Source: Vibrio hippocampi
GTDB lineage: Bacteria > Pseudomonadota > Gammaproteobacteria > Enterobacterales > Vibrionaceae
DNA: 64,000 nt
Direction of reading: 5' to 3'
Assembly: GCF_921292975.1 (NCBI RefSeq)
Contig: NZ_CAKLCM010000002.1
Location: 2,232,001-2,296,000 of the forward strand
Shown piece by piece: positions 49,520 to 57,743 of the stretch. Every line of letters begins with the position of its first letter. Within the stretch, counting starts at the first letter, position 1. A program made the translations under genes and the position numbers. The notes beneath the pieces were generated by a model that had not been told where the DNA came from, ran no database searches, and saw only the letters and a list, made by a program, of their open reading frames with translations.

Positions 49520-51736
49520 TTACTCCACCTGACTAGGTCTTTGGAACCAAGGCGAGCGAGCATCTGTTAAATCAAACAACTGATACTTCCTACCCAACAT
49601 CTGACCGCCATCACGGGTAATCGGCTGCCAAGAAATATCTGCTCGATTGTTGCTTGGCTTGACCGTCATCACATCAAATGGGATCGAGACATAGAAGCCC
49701 TTGGTAAAGCTACCTTCACCATAATCTTCGGTGCTCATATCAGTGAAGCTGGCATAAGCGCCGGCAATCACTCCACTGTCGAACTGTTTAGAGAAATCAA
49801 TTCGAGTCCCGAAGTCACCCGCTAAGAACTGACCCACGCCAACTTTCAACAAGGTACTCTCCAGGAACTGCCATTGTGGCATGTAATATCCGGTCACAAA
49901 ACCAGTGACACCTTGCGATTGCACTTGATAATAGACACCATCTGCATTGCTATATTGACGATCTTCGCTAAACAGCCCAAATACACTATCCGGATCTCGC
50001 TGAGAAACTAGGTTAACATCCGCACCTATGGCCCAATTTCGATTTAATGGACGATATAACAACTCACCACCCACACCAGCAAACATACTTTCTAGGTAGC
50101 CGCCATAAGCTTGCGCATACACGCCATCGACGACTTGGTTCATATACGTTAGCTGCAAGTTATTAACCCATGCGGCGTTGTCAGAGACATAAGAGCGGAA
50201 CAAGGTTCTTACCCTTGGTACGCTGGTACCATCGGGCGGCACTTCGTAATTAAACTTATCGTAGTTGTCGATAAGATTAAAATGCAATCCACCAGAAGCG
50301 ATTAAATGACGCGTTAAGCGATATTCTGCCGCGGCATTAAGACCAATTTCGTAAAGATAGAAGCCCTCTGCTGAGCCAAAAGACTGTGCGAGACTTGGCG
50401 AAATTGAATAATCAAAGCGCTTAAGGTTATCAACATAAGGGTCATCGGTTAGACGACTCGGTACTTCTTGAGGGTCTGATTTTACTTGTGCAAACTCACT
50501 ACCTAGCAAAGGTGTGCTTTGCTGAGACTTATATTCGAAGCTATCAATATCAACGGAGGTGAGCGGCATATTTTCAGCGGTTTCAACAATCCGGTAGTGA
50601 GTAATAGTCTGCGGTACAAAGCTAGCGATAATCGCCGCAGCACGCTGTTGGGCCTGCTCTCTATCGCGATACTTAGTCTGAGTCGCCGTCACGATAAGCG
50701 TGTTGTTTTCAATATCAATACGAGCATCACTATAGCCGGCATTACTCTGTAACTGTTTCGCTAGCGAGTCCCAGTTAACCTGTTCGATAGACGGTGCGGC
50801 TTCACTGGGTCTTGGTTTAAGTGCTGGTTCATCTAGCCACATGGCTTTCATATCATTGAAATTGGTGCGCATCGTCAGACCTAACGCAAGAGCATTACCT
50901 CTTTGATAACTCACCCTTGCATCGCCCCAGTCGCCCAGTCGATAAAGAACACCAACGTTCCAAGGCGTTTCCGGTGTCATATCGACATCACGACCACGTA
51001 ATACTGCAAAGTCTTGTGAATAATCATTGGAGTCATATTCCAACTTAAAACGCAACGGCTTCCAAGGCGTTTGATATTCAATCCCACCAAACAGTGCAGC
51101 CGGTCCTTTAAACCAACGATCATAATCGACACTGCCTCCGTTACCACGAACATCAGAAGGACGATCGCAGAACTTATCGCTCGCCTTACAAAATGGATTG
51201 GTGATGCTATCACGCGTTCCTAGATAACCCCAGCCCATACCCAAGGTAAAATCGAGATTGCCAAAGCGTTTCGTTGCCGCGATAAACTCGCCATCAAACA
51301 ATCCGGTGCCGCCAAAATCCCTAAAGCCGACCGAGGTCTCCGGGAGAAAGGTCGATTCTTGCCATAAACGGATCTTAAAATCGATGCCTTTATCGGTATA
51401 TTTGGTATCACCACTAAAGCTTGGCGAATGGCTATAAAGACTATCCTGAACCAAGGTATAGCGTATCGTTGTCTCCAACCAAGGCATTACCTGTAGATTA
51501 ACATTGTATTTATGATATTCATCGCTCCAATCACCATTGAGACTAAACTCCCCCTCAGCAGCCATTCGACCAGATGGCATCTGCATCAGACCCACGCCTC
51601 CAAAATCAGATTGAGAAGGTTTGAGTACCGTAGGCGAAAAAGCATCCGCCAGCAACACAGGCGAAAACAACGAAGCAATAAGACCTGACAACAAGGTCGG
51701 ACGTAAACCAGAATGAGATAAAATATTCGCAGACAT
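49520..51736 (-). CDS. yjbH: YjbH-like outer-membrane exopolysaccharide protein
   Basis: Large predicted outer-membrane beta-barrel lipopolysaccharide/exopolysaccharide secretion protein of the YjbH/WbfB family, 738 residues. A signal peptide covers the first 30 or so residues (ending L-L-A-D-A). The family start follows with F-G-G-V-G-L-M-Q-M-P-S-G-R-M. Many alternating aromatic strands fill the rest, and the C-terminus is a run of barrel strands. It is the last gene of a yjbE-F-G-H set. The E. coli operon is linked to extracellular polysaccharide and is Rcs-controlled. Biochemical function is unknown. Confidence 0.85.
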   Translation of the reverse strand: MSANILSHSGLRPTLLSGLIASLFSPVLLADAFSPTVLKPSQSDFGGVGLMQMPSGRMAAEGEFSLNGDWSDEYHKYNVNLQVMPWLETTIRYTLVQDSLYSHSPSFSGDTKYTDKGIDFKIRLWQESTFLPETSVGFRDFGGTGLFDGEFIAATKRFGNLDFTLGMGWGYLGTRDSITNPFCKASDKFCDRPSDVRGNGGSVDYDRWFKGPAALFGGIEYQTPWKPLRFKLEYDSNDYSQDFAVLRGRDVDMTPETPWNVGVLYRLGDWGDARVSYQRGNALALGLTMRTNFNDMKAMWLDEPALKPRPSEAAPSIEQVNWDSLAKQLQSNAGYSDARIDIENNTLIVTATQTKYRDREQAQQRAAAIIASFVPQTITHYRIVETAENMPLTSVDIDSFEYKSQQSTPLLGSEFAQVKSDPQEVPSRLTDDPYVDNLKRFDYSISPSLAQSFGSAEGFYLYEIGLNAAAEYRLTRHLIASGGLHFNLIDNYDKFNYEVPPDGTSVPRVRTLFRSYVSDNAAWVNNLQLTYMNQVVDGVYAQAYGGYLESMFAGVGGELLYRPLNRNWAIGADVNLVSQRDPDSVFGLFSEDRQYSNADGVYYQVQSQGVTGFVTGYYMPQWQFLESTLLKVGVGQFLAGDFGTRIDFSKQFDSGVIAGAYASFTDMSTEDYGEGSFTKGFYVSIPFDVMTVKPSNNRADISWQPITRDGGQMLGRKYQLFDLTDARSPWFQRPSQVE

Positions 51737-51747
51737 CGCGCAACAAC

Positions 51748-52524
51748 CTATTGTGAATAAGAGACTTTATTGCTCAGCAGTTGAGCAATGTCGGCATTGA
51801 GAGATTGATAGTCACTCGGTAAGTTATCAAAGGGAACCCAAACTAAGGCACCCGGTGCAATAAAATGCGGTTGGAAGTTCCAAATACCATACTGCGCGAT
51901 TTGCACTTCACCGGTGGGTTGCACCACTAAAGCATAACTGCCACTCGCAGCATCGAGTTTAACACTGCCGATATGCTCGAAGTAGTCAGATAAGAACCAT
52001 CTCGCCTTATGAGACAAGGATTGCGGCTTTTTGACTGCCCCCAAAAAGTACACTGAGTTATCACGAGGAAACAGGTTAAGTTCAAATTGCCCCGCTAAAA
52101 TCGGGTTGGCATCCAGTTGCGATTGCACATCATCAAAATCCAGGGACACCCACTGTCGCGACTTAAACTTCATGGCTTGTAACTGGTTCAAAATGCTTTT
52201 CGCTCCGGAGTTCGGATACTCATTTTGCAGTTGTTGCAACCTCATCAATACAGCTTGCTTTTGACTTTCAATCTCTGCTTGTTTTGTCAGATCAAAGAGT
52301 TGTGCTTGCCATGAAACATATTGCCATACTGAACGATCTGGCTGTTCCTTAACCGCACGCTGGTGAACATCACCCAATAGCTGCTCAAGAGAGGTCGGTT
52401 GTTGATAGTCAAAACTCACTTGTTGCTGGGGGAGATTGACCTTAAGTGATGCAGCGCTTACGGGAAAAACCAGTGATAACAAAGGTATCGCGAGTCGTAG
52501 TAATCTTATGCTTCCTTGGTGCAT
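51748..52524 (-). CDS. yjbG: YjbG-like periplasmic polysaccharide protein
   Basis: Exported protein of 258 residues with a signal peptide (hydrophobic residues about 7-24, ending P-V-S-A-A-S). The mature part contains capsule biosynthesis GfcC-like features, including P-R-D-N-S-V-Y-F-L-G-A-V and A-P-G-A-L-V-W-V-P-F. It sits 11 bases upstream of the yjbH-like gene. GfcC/YjbG proteins are periplasmic and associated with group 4 capsule or exopolysaccharide export, with unknown mechanism. Confidence 0.83.
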   Translation of the reverse strand: MHQGSIRLLRLAIPLLSLVFPVSAASLKVNLPQQQVSFDYQQPTSLEQLLGDVHQRAVKEQPDRSVWQYVSWQAQLFDLTKQAEIESQKQAVLMRLQQLQNEYPNSGAKSILNQLQAMKFKSRQWVSLDFDDVQSQLDANPILAGQFELNLFPRDNSVYFLGAVKKPQSLSHKARWFLSDYFEHIGSVKLDAASGSYALVVQPTGEVQIAQYGIWNFQPHFIAPGALVWVPFDNLPSDYQSLNADIAQLLSNKVSYSQ

Positions 52525-52550
52525 TTTTATTTTTCCTGATGTTATGGCCG

Positions 52551-52580
52551 TGCTAGGTGCTAGGTGCTAGGTGCTAGGCA
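52551..52580. repeat. Heptamer tandem repeat GTGCTAG, locus C
   Basis: Four head-to-tail copies of TGCTAGG at exact 7-base period (52551-52578). It occupies about half of the 64-base gap between yjbF and yjbG, inside the operon. It is the same word as in the inverse strand of locus B and related to TAGGGGC at loci A and D. Confidence 0.85.
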
Positions 52581-52588
52581 GAGATTAG

Positions 52589-53260
52589 TTAGATAGTTGG
52601 AGCCTTTAGTAGAGTCATTTCTATCTTGTGCATCTGTGGACCAATATATTCTATTTGTTTGATCACTTGATTGCTGACGATATCTTTCCAGTAATAATTG
52701 GTGATCTTAGCGTCGATCGCGTCGAAGCTCACCGTCTCTGCATATTTTCTGGTGTTGTAATTCTGCAAAGGGGTTGAGATGCTTTCTTGAGTTAACGCAG
52801 TCTGTATCGCAATGCCGTTGTAGCCGTAGCGATATTGTGGCGACCAATCATAGGTGACGGACCAAGATGTGTTGGTTTGTGCTTTACGTTCCAAGCCAAC
52901 TAAGTTGTCTCCAAGCAAGCCGAGTGTTTTCACAATACGTCCTTGTTCAGTAACGATCATGGCTCTGTCGCTGGACATCCATTTGTATTGCGTATAACCC
53001 GTCAAAGGATTTTGTTGTGCGAAAGCCAGCACCATAAATATCTGAGCGCCATCGTTAATACGCACATAAGTACTGGCATAAGGAAGGTCACTGATTTGCT
53101 CTGCCGTTAAAACCGCATCATCGGGACCATAAAAAGCGTGAGAAAAGGTGGCGTTCACATCCTGAAAACGCTGAGAGCAAGCTGTCAATAACAGCAGTGA
53201 CAACGACAAAACTAACCTTTTAGTTTTCAAAACTACGTCCTTGAATAAATTCTGTTGCAT
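52589..53260 (-). CDS. yjbF: YjbF-like outer-membrane lipoprotein
   Basis: Predicted lipoprotein of 223 residues. The signal peptide ends in the lipobox L-L-T-A-C (Cys28) after a leucine-rich core. The mature part resembles the GfcB/YjbF group 4 capsule lipoprotein family, with G-Y-T-Q-Y-K-W. It precedes yjbG and yjbH and follows the small yjbE-like gene. It most likely acts at the outer membrane with the YjbH-like barrel. Confidence 0.85.
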   Translation of the reverse strand: MQQNLFKDVVLKTKRLVLSLSLLLLTACSQRFQDVNATFSHAFYGPDDAVLTAEQISDLPYASTYVRINDGAQIFMVLAFAQQNPLTGYTQYKWMSSDRAMIVTEQGRIVKTLGLLGDNLVGLERKAQTNTSWSVTYDWSPQYRYGYNGIAIQTALTQESISTPLQNYNTRKYAETVSFDAIDAKITNYYWKDIVSNQVIKQIEYIGPQMHKIEMTLLKAPTI

Positions 53261-53567
53261 CTATTTTCACCAAGATGCCAAATAATGAAGTCGATTCAAT
53301 AAATGAATAAATGAGATGTTAGCTTAGCGATATTACAAGCTATTAAAGTAATTAAAGCCAGGTAATTATCTTGATTAATTTTAGCGTTAAGCGTCTAGCA
53401 TCGTTAATCGTACTCTTTAATCCGTATACTGCTCCACAGCATTGCCCTAGAGATTGGTTCTGTCGATAAAACAAATGACCTTATCGATATAGCAAATTAT
53501 CTAGAAGACAAAACAAAGCCCCCGCCATAACTAGCAAAAGGGGCTTTAGAGTCTATATCAACAGCAA
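53261..53567. other. Gene-free stretch between yjbE- and yjbF-like genes
   Basis: 307 bases with no supportable gene. It is AT-rich. It holds a hairpin just after the yjbE-like gene (53515-53547). No promoter could be named with confidence, although yjbF may need one of its own because of the hairpin. Confidence 0.6.
53515..53547 (-). terminator. Hairpin after the yjbE-like gene
   Basis: AAAGCCCC (53515-53522) pairs with GGGGCTTT (53540-53547). The minus-strand transcript runs into TTTGTTTTG. It may be a partial terminator that gives more of the small protein than of yjbFGH. Confidence 0.65.
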
Positions 53568-53789
53568 TTACTGACCAGCAGTTACAGTTGTTGTTGTTGC
53601 ATTGTCGTCATCTGAAGAGATAACAGCAACTGCACCAACAACAAGCGCAGCACCAGCAGCCATACCGCCAGACACTGCTGCACCCGAACCAGCTGCTGCT
53701 GCATTCGCAGCACCTGCCGACTCTGCTTCAGCGAATGCCGGAGAAGACATTGCTGCAGCCATCGCCATTACTAGAGCGATTTTTTTCAT
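53568..53789 (-). CDS. yjbE: Small exported Ala/Gly-rich YjbE-like protein
   Basis: A 73-residue protein with a signal peptide (MKKIALVMAMAAAMSSPAFA). The mature peptide of about 53 residues is Ala/Gly-rich with a hydrophobic middle (G-A-A-L-V-V-G-A-V-A-V) and an acidic/threonine-rich end (SSDDDNATTTTVTAGQ). Its place ahead of yjbF, yjbG and yjbH matches E. coli YjbE, a small secreted protein of the same operon. It is real rather than the equally long antisense frame, because of the signal peptide and a clear ribosome site (AAGGAA) in front. Confidence 0.8.
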   Translation of the reverse strand: MKKIALVMAMAAAMSSPAFAEAESAGAANAAAAGSGAAVSGGMAAGAALVVGAVAVISSDDDNATTTTVTAGQ

Positions 53790-54057
53790 TGTCGCATTCC
53801 TTAACTTACTAAATTATCGATAATTCAGTGCAATCAGTTGAAGACACTGACCTCTAATAGTAGTCGAAAATTTCCGCTAATGAAACGGACATTTCCCCTC
53901 ATCAAGATATTTACCCAAAATAATAGGATTAATAATCATTATTTACTTATCAGTCATTTGTGACCTCATTGACGACCTAATCAGCTTGCCCCTTGTGGGC
54001 AGCCAAGATGATTTCCTATATAATTGCCAATAATTTAATTCAAAAACGGAAGCACTT

Positions 54058-54999
54058 ATGATCATCGTAACTGGCGGAGCTGGCATGATTGGCAGCAACA
54101 TCGTGAAAGCACTCAATGAAGCGGGCCACAATGATATTCTGGTTGTCGACAATCTTAAAAACGGTCGCAAGTTCCAAAACTTGGTCGACCTTAATATTAC
54201 CGACTATATGGATCGCGATGATTTCCTTACCCAGATCATGGCTGGTGATGACTTCGGTCCTATTGACGCGGTGTTTCATGAAGGCGCTTGCTCAGCAACC
54301 ACTGAGTGGGATGGAAAATACATGATGCTCAACAACTACGAGTATTCAAAAGAGCTTCTGCACTACTGTCTAGACCGTGAGATTCCTTTCCTTTACGCCT
54401 CTTCGGCGGCAACCTACGGCGAAACCAAGATCTTTAAAGAAGAGCGCCAATACGAAGGCGCGCTCAACGTCTACGGCTACTCAAAACAGCAATTCGACAA
54501 CTATGTACGCCGCCTATGGCAAGATGCCAAAGAGCATGGTGAAACCCTTTCGCAAATCACAGGTTTCCGTTACTTCAATGTCTACGGTCCACGTGAACAA
54601 CACAAAGGCAGCATGGCCTCTGTTGCATTCCACCTCAATAACCAAATGAACGCAGGTGAAAATCCAAAACTGTTTGAAGGTAGTGAAGGTTTTAGGCGTG
54701 ATTTCGTCTATGTGGGTGATGTTGCCGCCGTTAACTTATGGTTCTTGCAAAATGGAACCTCGGGTATCTTCAACCTCGGTACGGGCAATGCGGAATCGTT
54801 TGAGGAAGTCGCCAAAGCGGTTATCCAGTTCCACCAACGTGGAGAAATTGAAACGATTCCTTTCCCTGAGCATTTAAAAGGCGCTTACCAAGAGTTTACT
54901 CAGGCCGATTTAACCAATCTCCGCGCTGCGGGTTGCCAACATAGCTTCAAGACTGTCGCACAAGGTGTGGCGGAGTACTTGGCGATTGTTAATGGCTAA
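54058..54999 (+). CDS. rfaD: ADP-L-glycero-D-manno-heptose 6-epimerase
   Basis: Makes the heptose donor for the LPS inner core (also named hldD or gmhD). It is an extended SDR with the NADP loop [10 protein letters not shown] (residues 5-14) and the Y-x3-K motif in [10 protein letters not shown]. The 313 residues are standard. A TATAAT-like box (54019-54024) lies 33 bases upstream. In Vibrio this gene marks the border of the O-antigen/capsule locus. Here the yjbEFGH-like operon is divergent from it. Confidence 0.97.
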   Translation: MIIVTGGAGMIGSNIVKALNEAGHNDILVVDNLKNGRKFQNLVDLNITDYMDRDDFLTQIMAGDDFGPIDAVFHEGACSATTEWDGKYMMLNNYEYSKELLHYCLDREIPFLYASSAATYGETKIFKEERQYEGALNVYGYSKQQFDNYVRRLWQDAKEHGETLSQITGFRYFNVYGPREQHKGSMASVAFHLNNQMNAGENPKLFEGSEGFRRDFVYVGDVAAVNLWFLQNGTSGIFNLGTGNAESFEEVAKAVIQFHQRGEIETIPFPEHLKGAYQEFTQADLTNLRAAGCQHSFKTVAQGVAEYLAIVNG

Positions 55000-55073
55000 T
55001 TGTTATTGCTAATTTTTAACTGTTAATTGTTAGCCAATAACCCTGAGATTAACCAAGTGTTATACTCACTCAT

Positions 55074-55107
55074 AAACAAGCAAAGTAAGTAGTTACTTTG
55101 CTTGTTT
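55074..55107 (+). terminator. rfaD terminator hairpin
   Basis: Perfect 14-bp inverted repeat AAACAAGCAAAGTA (55074-55087) / TACTTTGCTTGTTT (55094-55107) with a 6-base loop. Confidence 0.75.
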
Positions 55108-55154
55108 CATTAGCCTAATCAATAGATCGAACAGACCCTTTCGGACCCGATACA

Positions 55155-56186
55155 ATGAAAATTCTAATTATAGGCCCATCCTGGGTCGGTGATATGGTGA
55201 TGTCGCAAAGCCTGTACAGCGAACTGAAACATCGTCATCCACAAGCACAAATCGATGTCCTGGCTCCAGCATGGTGTAAGCCAATCCTTGAGCGTATGCC
55301 AGAAGTGAATCGAGCGATTGAAATGCCTATCGGTCACGGCTCATTTGACTTAGCGGGTCGTTGGAAAATTGGTCGTCAGCTCAAATCTGAGCAATACAGC
55401 CACGCTTTTGTGTTGCCGAACTCTGCCAAATCCGCATTGATTCCTCTGTTTGCTCGTATTCCAAACCGTATCGGCTGGAAGGGAGAAAGCCGCTACGGCC
55501 TGCTCACAGACCTGCGCCCTAACAAACGTGACTTCCAGTTTTATGTCGAGCGTTTTGTCGCCCTTGCTTCCAGTAAAGCCGCAATGAAACAAGAAGTGTC
55601 CATAGAACACTGCCCAAGACCTAGTCTGTCGGTGAATCCACAACAGCAACAACAAACCCTAAGTAAGTTCTCACTTACCCGCGAGTCCGCGATTATTGGT
55701 ATGTGCCCCGGGGCAGAGTTTGGTCCAGCAAAACGTTGGCCAGAACAGCATTACACCTCGGTCGCTCAGCAACAAATCGACAGTGGCAAGCAGGTTTGGT
55801 TATTTGGTTCCGCCAAAGATAAAGAGACAACCGATAAGATTCGCAATGCCCTAACTCCCGAGGCTCAGCAGTCCTGTTTTAACCTTGCTGGCGCAACTTC
55901 ACTCACCGAAGCGCTCGATCTTCTTGCCGCTTGTAAAACTGTCGTCAGTAACGACTCAGGTTTGATGCATGTCTCTGCGGCTGTGGGTTGTAATATCGTT
56001 GCGGTTTATGGTTCTACCTCGCCAGATTACACCCCGCCATTAACGGATAAAGTTCGCATTATTCATACTGATATTGAATGTCGTCCGTGCTTTAAACGAG
56101 AATGTCCCCTTGGACACCTTAAATGTTTAGTCGACCTTGAGCCGCAACGAATCATTACCGCGATAGAAGAATTAGAAAATACTTAA
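55155..56186 (+). CDS. waaF: ADP-heptose--LPS heptosyltransferase II
   Basis: GT9 enzyme that adds the second heptose to the LPS inner core. It begins MKILIIGPSWVGDMVMSQSLY, a heptosyltransferase II hallmark. The donor-site segments G-M-C-P-G-A-E-F-G-P-A-K-R-W-P and N-D-S-G-L-M-H-V follow. The CRPCFKRECPLGHLKCL segment near the C-terminus is typical of WaaF. The 343 residues match. It uses the product of rfaD just upstream. Confidence 0.95.
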   Translation: MKILIIGPSWVGDMVMSQSLYSELKHRHPQAQIDVLAPAWCKPILERMPEVNRAIEMPIGHGSFDLAGRWKIGRQLKSEQYSHAFVLPNSAKSALIPLFARIPNRIGWKGESRYGLLTDLRPNKRDFQFYVERFVALASSKAAMKQEVSIEHCPRPSLSVNPQQQQQTLSKFSLTRESAIIGMCPGAEFGPAKRWPEQHYTSVAQQQIDSGKQVWLFGSAKDKETTDKIRNALTPEAQQSCFNLAGATSLTEALDLLAACKTVVSNDSGLMHVSAAVGCNIVAVYGSTSPDYTPPLTDKVRIIHTDIECRPCFKRECPLGHLKCLVDLEPQRIITAIEELENT

Positions 56187-56334
56187 GTGAAATGCCCTTC
56201 CAATCTCAAAGATTTGGGAGGGCATCTTGTATCCAAATGGCGCTTTATAGGGCTGTTCACGATTTTTCTATCTACGCTAAGTTAACATGCAGCTCTAAGC
56301 TAACATTCACCATTGACTGCGAGTGGCTATTATC

Positions 56335-57357
56335 ATGTCTATGCCAACCCCCACCATTTCTGTTATTTGCCCTTGCTACAATGAGCAAGAGGGCTTAAAC
56401 AGCTTTATGCAACGCATTACTCCTGTGCTCGAACAAACCAACTTGGAGTATGAAATCCTACTCATCAATGATGGCAGCAAGGACAATACACTTGATGTGA
56501 TCTACCAATTGAGTGAACAGAACACCCGAGTTCGTGCCATCAATTTATCTCGCAACTTTGGCAAAGAAGCCGCTCTGACCGCGGGGATTGATCGCGCCAA
56601 GGGAGAAGTGTTGATCCCGATCGATGCCGATCTGCAAGATCCACCAGAGCTGATCCACGATTTTATCCGCGAGTGGCAAAAAGGTTATGACGTCGTGGTG
56701 GCAAAACGCGTCGACCGTAGCAGCGACACTTGGGCTAAGAAATTCTCGGCAGAGATGTTCTATAAGTTTCACAACATGGTTGCCCAAGTCGAGATCCCAG
56801 AAAACGTCGGCGATTTCCGCCTAATCAATCGTCGAGTCGTGCAAGCGATTCAATTACTGCCCGAGAACCAGCGCTTTATGAAAGGGGTGTTCTCTTGGGT
56901 TGGCTTTAAAACCTCGGTGGTGGAATACAAACGCGATGCAAGGGAAGCTGGTGAATCGAGCTTTAATGGTTGGAAACTATGGAACTTCGCACTGGACGGC
57001 ATCACAAGTTTTAGCACTGCCCCGCTGCGTATCTGGCTTTATATTGGCTGCGTTATCTCGGCTCTGTCTTTCCTATTCGGCAGCTTCACGATATTAAAAA
57101 CCTTAATGTTTGGTATCGACGCGCCCGGTTACGCTTCCATGCTCACCGTTATTCTGTTCTTGGGTGGCGTGCAGTTGATCGGAATTGGCGTATTGGGTGA
57201 ATATGTTGGGCGACTCTATATGGAATCCAAACGACGTCCGATTTATATTGTTGAACATGATGATGCAGAATCAGCTAGCGATCCCTTTCATCACAACCCT
57301 GTTGAAAGCCCATCATTAACCCAAGAGAAGAGTGAACACTTTGACAAGTTGGCGTGA
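56335..57357 (+). CDS. GtrB-like family 2 glycosyltransferase
   Basis: Resembles bactoprenol glucosyltransferases and other dolichol-phosphate-mannose synthase-like GT2 enzymes, which load a sugar from a nucleotide donor onto undecaprenyl phosphate. The catalytic domain has CPCYNEQEG, NDGSKDNT, DADLQDPPE and the NLSRNFGKEAALTAGI segment. Two C-terminal membrane helices are at about 230-310. The start at 56335 (340 residues) is not certain, since no strong ribosome site was found; a GTG at 56323 is possible. The next gene, a GtrA-like protein, overlaps it. Confidence 0.85.
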   Translation: MSMPTPTISVICPCYNEQEGLNSFMQRITPVLEQTNLEYEILLINDGSKDNTLDVIYQLSEQNTRVRAINLSRNFGKEAALTAGIDRAKGEVLIPIDADLQDPPELIHDFIREWQKGYDVVVAKRVDRSSDTWAKKFSAEMFYKFHNMVAQVEIPENVGDFRLINRRVVQAIQLLPENQRFMKGVFSWVGFKTSVVEYKRDAREAGESSFNGWKLWNFALDGITSFSTAPLRIWLYIGCVISALSFLFGSFTILKTLMFGIDAPGYASMLTVILFLGGVQLIGIGVLGEYVGRLYMESKRRPIYIVEHDDAESASDPFHHNPVESPSLTQEKSEHFDKLA

Positions 57358-57736
57358 CAAACTGTTAGCAATAAGAATCGTACGCTTCGGGTTGGTCGGT
57401 GGGATTGCCACCGCGATCCACCTCAGTGTTGCCTTTGCTTTTCTCTATTTAATTAAAGACAGTGTCTTGCTCGCGAACATACTGGGGTTCTGTTTGGCAT
57501 TTGTCTTCTCTTACTTTGCACAAACCAAACTGGTTTTTCAGCGCCAACTCAACTTGCACAATGCCCTACGTTTTTTCATGGTGCAGTTTGGCGCATTAAT
57601 GCTTAGTCAAGCCAGCAGTGCATTACTGACCCACAGCAACAGTTACCTTAAGGTGCTGTTTGTTGTTATTATATTGCCTATTATCACTTATTTGATTCAT
57701 CGCTTTTGGACCTTTGCTCAACCAAGCAAAATCTGA
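57332..57736 (+). CDS. GtrA-family membrane protein
   Basis: Small membrane protein of 134 residues with four predicted helices, of the GtrA family, thought to flip undecaprenyl-phosphate-linked sugars to the periplasm. VRFGLVGGIATAIH at the first helix and the end R-F-W-T-F are family-like. It overlaps the GtrB-like gene by 26 bases, so the pair is co-translated. A third, strain-specific glycosyltransferase of the classical gtrAB-X set is not next to it. The exact start (GTG at 57332) is uncertain. Confidence 0.82.
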   Translation: MNTLTSWRDKLLAIRIVRFGLVGGIATAIHLSVAFAFLYLIKDSVLLANILGFCLAFVFSYFAQTKLVFQRQLNLHNALRFFMVQFGALMLSQASSALLTHSNSYLKVLFVVIILPIITYLIHRFWTFAQPSKI

Positions 57737-57743
57737 TCAATCG

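Noticed and set aside
53602..53823. Plus-strand 73-codon frame antisense to the yjbE-like gene
   Set aside because: It is a mirror of the low-complexity Ala/Gly coding strand, lacks a ribosome site, and the minus-strand frame has a signal peptide and good ribosome site.
53790..54057. JUMPstart/ops element for RfaH upstream of the yjb-like operon
   Set aside because: I looked for the GGCGGTAGCGTG core in both orientations and did not find it.
36739..54057. Genomic island with integrase or tRNA attachment site
   Set aside because: The gene content is accessory, but no integrase, transposase, tRNA or attachment-site repeat is visible in or around it.
56192..56398. Short plus-strand frame between waaF and the GtrB-like gene
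   Set aside because: It covers a hairpin-like inverted sequence after waaF and overlaps the start of the GT2 gene; no ribosome site or recognisable product.
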